A stretch of DNA of 64,000 nt. Origin: an uncultured bacterium (lineage in GTDB: Bacteria > Bacteroidota > Rhodothermia > Rhodothermales > Rubricoccaceae). The notes below the pieces were generated by a model that worked only from the letters and a program-made list of their open reading frames with translations, was not told the DNA's origin and did no database searches. The DNA lies in contig CANLSR010000003.1 in assembly GCA_947493945.1 (NCBI GenBank), positions 372,001 to 436,000 of the forward strand, in the 5' to 3' direction. Of this stretch, positions 43,979-52,800 are shown in pieces; the stretch's first letter is position 1; each line of letters begins with the position of its first letter. The translations under genes and the position numbers were made by a program.

Positions 43979-44635
43979 CTACACCTCCTCGACCCAGTCC
44001 GGGAGGTCGTCCAGCGTCCACTGCTCCAGGTAGAACGTGTGCTCGCCCCGGGCGCGGCGGTAGGGCGCCATCAGGCGACGCGCCGACGCCGGGTGCTCGC
44101 GGAACGCGGCGGCGAGCGGGTCGCGCAGCGGCGCGGGCGCGAACAGGCTCCAGTCGTGCCCGTCGTGGGCCGGCTCGGGAAACAGGACGGCCGCGCCGGC
44201 ATCCAGGATCGCGCGGAGCGCCGGAAGCCGGCCGCGCCGGTCGCCCCCGGCCGCCTCCCGGAGCGCGCCCGGCGGCACCGGCCCCAGCGCCAGCGCCCCG
44301 ACGGCGCCCGGCTGGCGGAGCGCGGCGGCGGCCTCGGGCGCGACCAGCCCGCGTGCGTCGCCGGCCTCCAGCGCCGTCCAGTCGCGGCCGCCGGCCCAGG
44401 TCAGCAGCGGCCGGACCCAGGCCTGGGCGTCGGCGAGCGCGGTCAGGCCGACGCGGCGGGGCGGCCCGAGCGCGGTGCCGGCCAGGTAGGCGCGGGCGTA
44501 GGGCGCGTCCGGCCGGGCGAGAAAGGCGTCGAGGGAACCGGGGGCGGCGTGGCGGCGGCGCGCGTCGGGGTCGTCGTCGGGCACGAGCGCCTCCAGCCCG
44601 ACCGGCTCCTCGGTGAAGACCTTGATCACGTCCAT
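43979..44635 (-). CDS. Unidentified cytoplasmic protein (218 aa)
   Basis: A 218-residue soluble protein with no signal or membrane helix. It starts MDVIKVFTEEPVGLEALVPD and ends with an acidic, aromatic tail (FYLEQWTLDDLPDWVEEV). Ala/Pro/Arg-rich helices fill the middle. I do not recognise it. Native codon use and a position between convergent and divergent genes, without overlap, support it as real. It is divergent from the acyltransferase gene. Confidence 0.65.
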   Translation of the reverse strand: MDVIKVFTEEPVGLEALVPDDDPDARRRHAAPGSLDAFLARPDAPYARAYLAGTALGPPRRVGLTALADAQAWVRPLLTWAGGRDWTALEAGDARGLVAPEAAAALRQPGAVGALALGPVPPGALREAAGGDRRGRLPALRAILDAGAAVLFPEPAHDGHDWSLFAPAPLRDPLAAAFREHPASARRLMAPYRRARGEHTFYLEQWTLDDLPDWVEEV

Positions 44636-44691
44636 GCCCGGGGAATCGCCGGGGGCGCTTCCGCGTTCCGCCTGTGCTCTTCCATCTCTCT

Positions 44692-45537
44692 ATGAAAGCG
44701 ATCGAGTCCGCCCTCGCCTGGCTCGCCATCGGCGCCCTCGTGCTGATCGCGCTCCCCGTGATGCTCGTCGTCCGAGCGTTCGACTGGGGGCCGGGCCGCG
44801 TCCGCACCGGTCGTACGTTCCGGCGCATCGGCGCGCTCGCGACGCGCCTCAACCCGGCGTGGCACGTCCGGGTCGGCGGCGTCGACCCGGACGCGCTCCG
44901 TCACCCCTACGTCGTGGTGAGCAACCACCAGTCGCTGGCCGACATCCCGGTGATCTCGCGGCTGCCGTGGGAGATGAAGTGGGTGGGCAAGGCCGAGCTG
45001 TTCCGGCTCCCGGTGATGGGCTGGCTGATGCGGCTGGCCGACGACATCCCCGTCGACCGCAAGGACCCCGCCAGCCGGGCGTCGGTGCTGCTGCGCGCCC
45101 AGAACAAGATCCGGCACGGCGTCTCGGTCATGTTCTTCCCCGAGGGCACGCGCTCGCGCGACGGCCGCGTCAAGGCGTTCTACGACGGCGCGTTCGCGCT
45201 CGCCATCGAGGCCGGCGTGCCCGTGCTGCCGCTGGCCATCGACGGGACGATGGACGCGCTCCCCAAGCACGGCTGGCAGTTCTCCCACGCCGACGTGCGC
45301 CTGGACGTGCTCCCGCCCGTCCCCACGACCGGGCTCACCGAGGCCGACGTGCCGGCGCTGCGCGACCGGGTGCGCGAGGCAATCCGGGACCACGTCGCCG
45401 CCTGGCGCGAACTCCCCGCCGCGTCCGTCGACGCGCTGGCGGCGCCCGCCAGCGGGGAGGCGCCGCCGCTGGGGGCGCCACAGGCGGGGCCGGTCGAAAA
45501 CCCGGCGAAGAGCTCGCCTCACGCCTCCCGCTCCTGA
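44692..45537 (+). CDS. 1-acyl-sn-glycerol-3-phosphate acyltransferase (PlsC-like)
   Basis: A 281-residue membrane enzyme that would acylate lysophosphatidate to phosphatidate. An N-terminal hydrophobic helix (SALAWLAIGALVLIALPVML) anchors it. Motif I is NHQSLADIPV (HX4D) near 80, motif II KAELFRLPVMGW, motif III FFPEGTRSRDGRVKAF near 147 and motif IV VLPLAIDGT. This is the standard-size PlsC of the window, unlike the 491-residue relative at 10196. The ATG at 44692 follows TCTCTCT. The C-terminal 30 residues are Pro/Ala-rich and variable. Confidence 0.92.
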   Translation: MKAIESALAWLAIGALVLIALPVMLVVRAFDWGPGRVRTGRTFRRIGALATRLNPAWHVRVGGVDPDALRHPYVVVSNHQSLADIPVISRLPWEMKWVGKAELFRLPVMGWLMRLADDIPVDRKDPASRASVLLRAQNKIRHGVSVMFFPEGTRSRDGRVKAFYDGAFALAIEAGVPVLPLAIDGTMDALPKHGWQFSHADVRLDVLPPVPTTGLTEADVPALRDRVREAIRDHVAAWRELPAASVDALAAPASGEAPPLGAPQAGPVENPAKSSPHASRS

Positions 45538-45544
45538 GCGCGGC

Positions 45545-45576
45545 TTGATCTGGGGGCCGCCCGAGCGCTAGATTTG
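45545..45576 (+). promoter_or_regulatory. Bacteroidetes-type promoter of tRNA-Gln
   Basis: TTG at 45545-45547 and TAGATTTG at 45569-45576 match the -33 (TTG) and -7 (TAnnTTTG) elements with a 21-bp spacer. The box ends 27 bases before the tRNA. This is the best promoter in the window. Confidence 0.75.
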
Positions 45577-45603
45577 GCCCGAGCGCGGTTCGCCGCGCGC
45601 CGG

Positions 45604-45676
45604 TGCCCGATAGCTCAATTGGCAGAGCGCCAGTTTCTGGATCTGGAGGTTCAAGGTTCGATTCCTTGTCGGGCAG
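45604..45676 (+). tRNA. tRNA-Gln (anticodon CUG)
   Basis: A 73-nt cloverleaf. The acceptor TGCCCGA pairs with TCGGGCA, with G as discriminator; D-stem GCTC/GAGC; anticodon loop TTCTGGA gives anticodon CTG; T-arm CAAGG-TTCGATT-CCTTG. The anticodon stem CCAGT/TCTGG has a T-T mismatch at the 31-39 pair next to the loop. CCA is not encoded. Confidence 0.93.
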
Positions 45677-45681
45677 CACAA

Positions 45682-45711
45682 ACGGCCTCGGGACTCAGGT
45701 CTCGGGGCCGT
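45682..45711 (+). terminator. Hairpin after tRNA-Gln
   Basis: ACGGCCTCGGGAC pairs with GTCTCGGGGCCGT over 13 positions (two G-T wobbles), loop TCAG. It starts six bases after the tRNA end; only a short T run (CGTTT) follows. Confidence 0.65.
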
Positions 45712-45744
45712 CGTGCGTTTGGCCCCACGCGTCCCGAGCGCCTC

Positions 45745-45769
45745 CCGCTGGCGGCCGCGCTCCGCCAGC
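45745..45769. repeat. GCTGGCGG/CCGCCAGC hairpin
   Basis: CCGCTGGCGG at 45745-45754 and CCGCCAGC at 45762-45769, 8-bp perfect arms with a 7-nt loop, between the tRNA terminator and the promoter box of the peptidase gene. Confidence 0.6.
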
Positions 45770-45799
45770 CGCTCGCGCGGCGACGGACGACGCGTGGCC

Positions 45800-45806
45800 T
45801 AGCTTG
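45800..45806 (+). promoter_or_regulatory. TAGCTTG -7 box of the prolyl oligopeptidase gene
   Basis: TAGCTTG lies 23 bases before the ATG; same motif and spacing as at smc and its downstream gene. No -33 TTG. Confidence 0.5.
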
Positions 45807-45829
45807 TCGGCCCGCCTACCCGACTCGCC

Positions 45830-47899
45830 ATGCGCACCCTCCTCCTCGCCCTGCTCGTGACCGCCCCCGTGCTCGCCCAGACCGCCGACGACGACCCGTT
45901 CCTGTGGCTCGAAGACGTCGAGGGCGAGCGGGCGATGGCCTGGGTCGAGGCCCAGAACGCCGCCACGGCCGCCGAGCTGGAGGCCAGCCCGCTCTACGAC
46001 GCCCTCTACCAAGACGCCCTCGCCGTCGTCACCTCCGACGACCGGATCCCGTACCCCGACCTCCGGGGCGACCACGTCTACAACTTCTGGACCGACGCCG
46101 ACAACCCGCGCGGGCTGTGGCGCCGCGCCGCGCTGGCGGACTACCTCGGCGGGGAGCCGACGTGGGAGACGGTGATCGACGTGGACGCGCTGGGCCAGGC
46201 CGAGGACGTGAACTGGACCTGGGGCGGGACCGTGTGCCTTCCGCCCGAGAACACGCGCTGCCTGGTCCGCCTGAGCCGCGGCGGCGCGGACGCGACCGAG
46301 GTCCGGGAGTTCGACACCGAGACGCTGTCGTTCGTAGACGGCGGCTTCCGGATGCCGGAGGCCAAGAGCAGCGCCGCCTGGACCGACGCCGACCACCTGC
46401 TGGTCTCGACCGACTGGGGGCCGGGCGCGCTCACCGAATCCGGCTACCCGCGCATCGTCAAGGTATGGGAGCGCGGCACGCCGCTCGCCGAGGCCGAGAC
46501 CGTGTTCCAGGCGCCGGCCACCGACATGGGCGCCTGGGCCGGGTCCATGATCGACCGCGGCGCGATCCGCGCCGTCATCTCGCACCGGCCCAGCTTTTTC
46601 GAGGGCCGGACGCTCCTCGTAGAAGACGGATTGGTAGACGGCCTCGACCTGCCAATCGACGCCGACCCGATGCTGGTCGACGGCCAGCTGGTGGTCTACC
46701 TCCGCTCCGACTGGGACGTCGGCGGCCAGACGCTGGCCCAGGGCTCCTTGGTGGCGACGGACCTGGACGGATTCCTGGACGGAGGCCGCGACTTCGCGAC
46801 CGTCTTCGCGCCCAGCGACCTCCAGACGGTCGAGGGCACCTCGACCACCCGGACCTCGCTCCTGGTCTCGACGCTGGACGAGGTCAAGGGCCGGCTCACG
46901 CGCTACCGCTTCACCGACGGCGCCTGGACCGCCGAGCCCATCGACGTGCCCGACCTCGGCACGGTCTCGGTGGTCTCGACCGACGACGCGTCCGACCGCT
47001 TTTTCTTCGCCTACAGCGGCTTCCTCCAGCCCTCGTCGCTCTACTTCGCGGATGAAGACGGCTCCGTCCAGCTCGTCCGCCAGCTGCCGGCCCAGTTCGA
47101 CGCCGACGGGCTGGCGGTCGAGCCGCGCACGGCCACGAGCGCCGACGGGACGGCCGTCCCCTACTTCGTCGTCTCGCGCGAGGGGATGGCGCTGGACGGC
47201 ACGGCGCCGACCCAGCTCTACGGCTACGGCGGCTTCGAGGTCTCGCTCGCGCCGTCCTACAGCGCGCTCACGGGCAAGGCGTGGCTGGAGCGCGGCGGGG
47301 TCTACGCGGTCGCCAACATCCGGGGCGGCGGCGAGTTCGGGCCACGGTGGCACCGCTCGGCCATGCGCGAAAACCGCCAGCGCGCCTACGACGACTTCGT
47401 CGCGGTCGCCGAGGACTTGGTCGAGACCGGCGTCACGTCGCCGGAGCACCTCGGCATCCGAGGCGGCTCCAACGGCGGGCTGCTCGTCGGCGCGGTCGCG
47501 ATGCAGCGGCCCGACCTGTTCGGCGCCGTCGTGTCGTCGGTGCCGCTCCTGGACATGTACCGCTACGACAAGCTGCTCGCCGGCGCCTCGTGGGTGGCCG
47601 AGTACGGCGACCCGGACAACCCGGACGACTGGGCGTTTATCCGTCGTTACTCGCCCTACCAAAACGTGCGGACGGATGCGACCTACCCGCGCATCCTGTT
47701 CACCACCACGACGCGCGACGACCGCGTGCACCCGGGCCACGCGCGCAAGATGGCGGCCAAGATGATGTCGATGGGCCACCCGGTCTACTACTTCGAGAAC
47801 ACCGAGGGCGGCCACGGCTCGGGCGTGACGCCGGAGCAGCAGGCCGCGGCGTGGGCCACGATCTACACCTACCTCTGGGAGGCCCTGGGCGACGCCTAG
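45830..47899 (+). CDS. Prolyl oligopeptidase (peptidase family S9A), secreted
   Basis: A 689-residue serine peptidase that would cut short peptides after proline. A Sec signal peptide (MRTLLLALLVTAPVLAQ) sends it to the periplasm. Residues about 25-410 form the N-terminal segment and beta-propeller; residues 415-689 form the alpha/beta-hydrolase. Catalytic Ser is in GIRGGSNGGLL near 544, Asp in TTRDDRVHPGH near 629, His in TEGGHGSG near 660, and the oxyanion Tyr in YGYGGFEVS. Length fits the family. Convergent with recD, with only 31 bases between stop codons. Confidence 0.93.
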   Translation: MRTLLLALLVTAPVLAQTADDDPFLWLEDVEGERAMAWVEAQNAATAAELEASPLYDALYQDALAVVTSDDRIPYPDLRGDHVYNFWTDADNPRGLWRRAALADYLGGEPTWETVIDVDALGQAEDVNWTWGGTVCLPPENTRCLVRLSRGGADATEVREFDTETLSFVDGGFRMPEAKSSAAWTDADHLLVSTDWGPGALTESGYPRIVKVWERGTPLAEAETVFQAPATDMGAWAGSMIDRGAIRAVISHRPSFFEGRTLLVEDGLVDGLDLPIDADPMLVDGQLVVYLRSDWDVGGQTLAQGSLVATDLDGFLDGGRDFATVFAPSDLQTVEGTSTTRTSLLVSTLDEVKGRLTRYRFTDGAWTAEPIDVPDLGTVSVVSTDDASDRFFFAYSGFLQPSSLYFADEDGSVQLVRQLPAQFDADGLAVEPRTATSADGTAVPYFVVSREGMALDGTAPTQLYGYGGFEVSLAPSYSALTGKAWLERGGVYAVANIRGGGEFGPRWHRSAMRENRQRAYDDFVAVAEDLVETGVTSPEHLGIRGGSNGGLLVGAVAMQRPDLFGAVVSSVPLLDMYRYDKLLAGASWVAEYGDPDNPDDWAFIRRYSPYQNVRTDATYPRILFTTTTRDDRVHPGHARKMAAKMMSMGHPVYYFENTEGGHGSGVTPEQQAAAWATIYTYLWEALGDA

Positions 47900-47930
47900 C
47901 CTCCGCTGGCGGCGCGCACCGGCGAGACTT

Positions 47931-49805
47931 TTACCGCCCGCCCATCGCGGCCGCCAGCCCGCCGGGGACAGCGTTGGCTAGCCGGTCGGCCAGGCCCGAG
48001 GTGCGGCGCTGGCGGTGTCCGACGGCGGTCTCGACCTGATCGCGGCTGCCGAACAGCGCCACCGACTGGCGCGCGCGCGTGGCGGCGGTGTAGAGGAGCT
48101 CGCGCGTGAGCAGACCCGCGCCGCGCGTCTCGGGCTCGGGCAGGACGGCGCCGACGGCGTCGAACTCCGAGCCCTGGCTCTTGTGGACCGTCAGCGCCCA
48201 GGCCGGCTCGTGCTCGGGGAGGCGGTCGTAGGCCAACGTCTTGCCGGAGAAGACCGCCAGCCGGGCGCCGCCCTCGACCCAGCACACGCCGACGTCGCCG
48301 TTCTGGAGACCGGCCTCGTAGTCGTTGACCGTCACCAGGACGGGCCGGCCGGGGTAGAAGACGGGCGCGTACGGGTTCCACCGCACCCGGCCCTCGGCGC
48401 GCAGCGCGGCCTCGACGGCCGCGTTCAGCCCCTCGACCCCGCGCGGGCCACGGCGGACGGCCGCCAGCAGGCGGAACCGCTCCAACGCCGCGAGTGCAGC
48501 GTCGGCGGTCTCGGCCTGGACGACCGCGCGCGCGAACGGCAGCGCCCACGCCAGCGCCGAGCCGGCCGGGTCGTCGGCCGTCAACGTCACGTCCGACTGG
48601 CGGTCGGCGTCGAGCGTGGCGAGCGCGGCGGCGGGGTCTTCCTGCTGAATGGCGGCGGCGAGCGCGCCCACGTCCGAGTCGGCGGTAAAGCGCCGGCTCT
48701 CGGTCAAGCGCACGACGGCCGCGTCGAGCGGGTTCGCGGTGTCGTCGGAGGGCACGTCGGGCAGGCCGAGGGCGGCGCAGAACGCGGCGAGATCGGGCGG
48801 GGCCGCGTCGGCAGCGAGCGCGCAGACGTCGGCGAACGGCGTCCCGGCCTCGACGGGCGCCAGCTGGTCGGGGTCGCCCAGGACCACGAGCCGAGCGCTC
48901 GGGCGGAGCGCGGCCAGGAGCGCGTCGAACAGCGGCAGACTGATCATCGAGCCCTCGTCGACCAGCACAAGGTCGTGGGGCAGCGGGCTCCGAGGGTCGT
49001 GGCGAAAGCCGGGCCGCGACGTCGACGCGCCCAAAAGCCGGTGCAGCGTGACGGCCTCGGTCGGGACCGGCTCGCCCAACGGACCGAGGGTGGTTAGCGC
49101 GTCGGTAATGCTCTCCGCCAGCCGGCCGGCCGCCTTGCCCGTCGGCGCCGCCAGCGCGACGCGCGTGTCGGGCGCATCGGCCAGGACGAGCGCGAGCAGT
49201 CGGGCGGCGGTGTAGGTCTTGCCCGTCCCCGGCCCGCCGGCCACGAACAGGACCCGCTGGCGGAGCGCGGCGGCGGCGGCGAGTGCCTGCCGGTCGAGCG
49301 CGCCGTCATCGCGCGGCGGAAACAGGGCGGCGAACGCGTCGCGGGAGGCCTCGGACGGCGCGCCGGCGTCCACCGCCAGCCGGGCGGCGATCGACGCTGC
49401 GACCCGGCCCTCGGCCACGGCGAACCGGCGCAGCGACAGGCGCCCCGTCTCGGGCTCCCAGACGAACGGGCACGCGGCGTCGGCCGGGCCGACGGTCGGG
49501 CTTTCGTCCAGCTGGCGCCGCCAGTCGGCCAGGTCGGGGAGTTGGGGCAGGCCGCGCGGCGTCTCGCCGGGAAACGGGGCGCCGGCGTAGTCGGCGAGGG
49601 CGAGCGCGCTGTGGCCGTCGCGGCGCGCGTGCGAGACGAGTGCCGCCGTCAGCGCCATCGTCCGGGCGCGGCCGGGGTCGGGCGCCCGGTGCTCCTCGTC
49701 CAGTCCGGCCACCAGCCGGCCGAGCGCGAGGTCGATGGGGTCGACCGCCTCGCCGTCGTCCAGCTGGCGGAGCGCGTCGGTAACGGCGCGGGGCAGGTTA
49801 CGCAT
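47931..49805 (-). CDS. recD: Exodeoxyribonuclease V alpha subunit RecD
   Basis: A 624-residue SF1B 5'-3' helicase, the fast motor of RecBCD. Walker A is VAGGPGTGKTYTAAR near 187, motif Ia APTGKAAGRLAESI, Walker B VLVDEGSMISLPLFDALL, motif III VLGDPDQLAPVE, and the C-terminal SF1 motifs ALTVHKSQGSEFDAV and LLYTAATRARQSVALFG. Its ATG overlaps the recB stop by eight bases, so it is translationally coupled. Third gene of the recC-recB-recD operon. Size matches E. coli RecD. Confidence 0.95.
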   Translation of the reverse strand: MRNLPRAVTDALRQLDDGEAVDPIDLALGRLVAGLDEEHRAPDPGRARTMALTAALVSHARRDGHSALALADYAGAPFPGETPRGLPQLPDLADWRRQLDESPTVGPADAACPFVWEPETGRLSLRRFAVAEGRVAASIAARLAVDAGAPSEASRDAFAALFPPRDDGALDRQALAAAAALRQRVLFVAGGPGTGKTYTAARLLALVLADAPDTRVALAAPTGKAAGRLAESITDALTTLGPLGEPVPTEAVTLHRLLGASTSRPGFRHDPRSPLPHDLVLVDEGSMISLPLFDALLAALRPSARLVVLGDPDQLAPVEAGTPFADVCALAADAAPPDLAAFCAALGLPDVPSDDTANPLDAAVVRLTESRRFTADSDVGALAAAIQQEDPAAALATLDADRQSDVTLTADDPAGSALAWALPFARAVVQAETADAALAALERFRLLAAVRRGPRGVEGLNAAVEAALRAEGRVRWNPYAPVFYPGRPVLVTVNDYEAGLQNGDVGVCWVEGGARLAVFSGKTLAYDRLPEHEPAWALTVHKSQGSEFDAVGAVLPEPETRGAGLLTRELLYTAATRARQSVALFGSRDQVETAVGHRQRRTSGLADRLANAVPGGLAAAMGGR

Positions 49806-52800
49806 CGGGCGTGGCGGGTCGGGCCGGCGCGAGCAGCGCGTCGAGCGCGTCGATCAGGGCGGCCGGCGGGCGGTGCGAGAACAGGCCGGCGGCGGGGTCG
49901 TCGGCGGCGAGGCCGCGCAGGAACACGTAGGTCGCCCCGCCCACGTGCGTGTCGTAGTCGTAGCCGTCGATGCGGGACCGCAGGTAGCGGTGCAGGCCCA
50001 GGGTGTACAACGTGAGCTGAAGCCCGTAGTGCCGCTCGCGCATCGTGGCCGCCAGCGCGTCGGGGCCGTAGGCCGAGGCGTTCGTGCCGAGGCGGTTGCT
50101 CTTCCAGTCCACGACCCACCAGCGGCCGCCGTGGCGGGCGACCAGGTCGGCGGAGCCGGTCATGAACCCGTCTGCGGCGTCGCGGCCCAAACTGGCCAGC
50201 GCGTCAGCGTAGTCGGCGCCGAGGGGGGCCGCGCCGTGCTGGCGGAACAGGTCGGCCAGGTGGTGGGGGGCGACGCGCGACAGGGGGAACGTGAACTCCC
50301 ACTCGTCGGCCCGTGCGTCGGCGTCGCACAGCCGGCCGCCGTCGAACAGGGCCGCCTCGCCGAGCCGGTCCAGCATCGACAGCGTCTCCCCCACCGGGTC
50401 GATCCGCGCGCGGTGGTGCCGGTGGGTCTCGAACCCGTAGCCCGTCAGGGTGCGCGCGACCGACTCGCGGCGGCGCGCTTGCCCGTCCGGGTCCAGCTCG
50501 GCGGGCCACTCGGCGTCCTCGATGATCTTGTGCAGGGCCGTGCCCGGCTTTTTGCCACCGGCGAACGCGTGGAAGCCCGCCGGCTCGTCCGGCTCGCGCG
50601 GCGCGTCGTCGTCGGGCTCGTCGGAGGCGGCGAGGGCGCCGTGGCGGCCCGAGGTCCAGGCGCTGAACGAGGCCCGGCTCCAGGTGTCGCCCACGCGCTG
50701 GCGGCCCGCCCCGGCGAGCGCGCGGGCGCCGGTGCGGGCCGGCGCCTCGGCGTCGTCAGGCGCAACCGAGCGCGGCGGCACCCGGTCGGGCAGCGGGCGG
50801 ACCGCCATCAGCCCGGGGTGGGCGTCGGCGAGCGCCGCCAGCGCGGCGAGCGGGTCGGCTTTTTTGGCCGCCGAGCGGACGGCCACCGCCAGCGCCGCGT
50901 CGGTCTCGGCCGTCGCTTCGTGACCGGAGACCAGGAGCCCCAGCGCCGACAGGTCCGCCTCGTTGGCGGCGCCCCACGCCACGTAGGCCCGCTCGCGCGC
51001 CCGCGTCAGCGCGACGTAGGCCAGGCGCAGGAACTCCGCCAGCCGCTCGGCCTCGCGGATCTGGCGGTGGGCGGCGTGGTCGTCCGAGCCCAGGTCGTAG
51101 ACCACGCGGCCGTCGGGCAGGTGCACGAGTGGCGCGCGCTCGCCCGTGAAGTCGGCGTCGTAGTCTTTGGAGTGGACGTCCCACAGGGTCGGCAAGAACA
51201 CGACCTCGTATTCGAGGCCCTTGGCGTTGTGGACGGTCGTGATCTGGACGGCCCGGTCGTCGCTCTCCAGCCGAAGCTCGGCCTTTTCGCGGCTCGCCAG
51301 TTGTTGGTCGTGCCTCGTCCGCAGCCAGTGCAGAAGGTCCTCGGGCGAGCGGTCGGCGGCGCCCTCGGCCTCGTGGAGCAGTTCCACCACGTGGCGCAGG
51401 TTGGTCGCGCGGCGCGTGCCGTCGGGGAACGCCAGCAGCCGCTCCGTCGCCGAGCGCGTGCTCCCGTCGGCCGACTCGACGGCCTCGCCAAAGAGGCGGA
51501 GCGCCCTCAGCACGCCCTGGCGGCGCCACGTCTTTTGCAACTCGCGCAGGCCCGACTGGAGGCCCGACAGCCGGCCGTCGTCCTCGTCCAGACCCGCGAT
51601 CTCGTGCGCCGTCCAGCCCCACAGCTCGGTCGCGAGCGCCGCGCGCAGCGTCCGGGCGTCCTCGGGACGGGCGACTGCGCGCAAGATCACCTCGACGTCG
51701 GCCGTCTCCTGGGCGTCGCGGATGTCGCCGGCGCGCGAGATGACGGCCGGGACGCCGGCCGCGCGCAACGCTGCCTGGGCCTCTTGCGCCTGGGTGTTGG
51801 AGCGGACCAGCACGGCCAGATCGCCGGGCTCCAGCGCCCGTCCGCCCAGCGTCACGCCCTCGTCCAAGAGCCTCCGCGCCTCGGCCACGACCGCCACCAG
51901 GCACGCGTCGCGCGCGGCGCCCTTGGGCAGCGGCTTGCCCGAGTCGGGGTGCGGCTCGACGGCCCACCACACCAGCGGCGGCCCTTCGCCTAGGGCCGGC
52001 TCGGCCTTGTGCTCCGGCGAGCCGACGGCCGTGAACCCGATGTCGGCGTAGAGGAACGGCCGAGGCGGCCTCGAAAACACGGCGTTGACCGCCGCCACCA
52101 GCCCCGACGAGCTCCGCCAGTTGGTCGAGAGCGTGTACCGGCGGTCGGCCTCGCGCTGGGCGCGGAGGTAGGCGTGGATGTCGGCCCCGCGGAACGCGTA
52201 GATCGCCTGCTTCGGGTCGCCGACGAAGTACAGCGGCCGGTCGTCGAAGGCGCGGCGGAAGATCTCGTACTGGACCGGGTCGGTGTCTTGGAACTCGTCC
52301 ACGATGGCCACGGCGAACTGGCGCTGGACGCCGGCCGCGAGCGCGTCGGCGGTGTCGGGCGCGTGGAGTGCGTCGTGGAGCCGCGTCAGCAGGTCGTCGA
52401 AGCCGAGCACGCCGCGGCGGTCCTTGAGGGCCGGCACGCGGTCCGCCAGGTCGTCCGAAAACGCGTGGACCAGGGCCAGGTGGAGCGCGCCGACGGCGGA
52501 CTGAACGGCCGCGCACGCCGCGAACGCGGGCGAGGCGTCGATCTCGGGCTGGCGGTCCTTGTTGACCTTGCGCGAGCCGTGGAGCCCCTCCGCCAGCGCG
52601 GCGGGCGTAAAGGCGCGGACGGCCTCGATGGCGTCGGGGTCGGACGTGAACCGGCCCACGCGGCGGACGGCCGCCGGGATGTCGGGCTCGGCGACGTGCG
52701 CTTTGGCCGTCCACACGAGCCCGTCCAGCAGCGCCAGCACGGCGTCCGGGTCCCACGCCTGTTCCAACTGGCGGGCGGCGCCGTCGAGCGCGTCGAGCGC

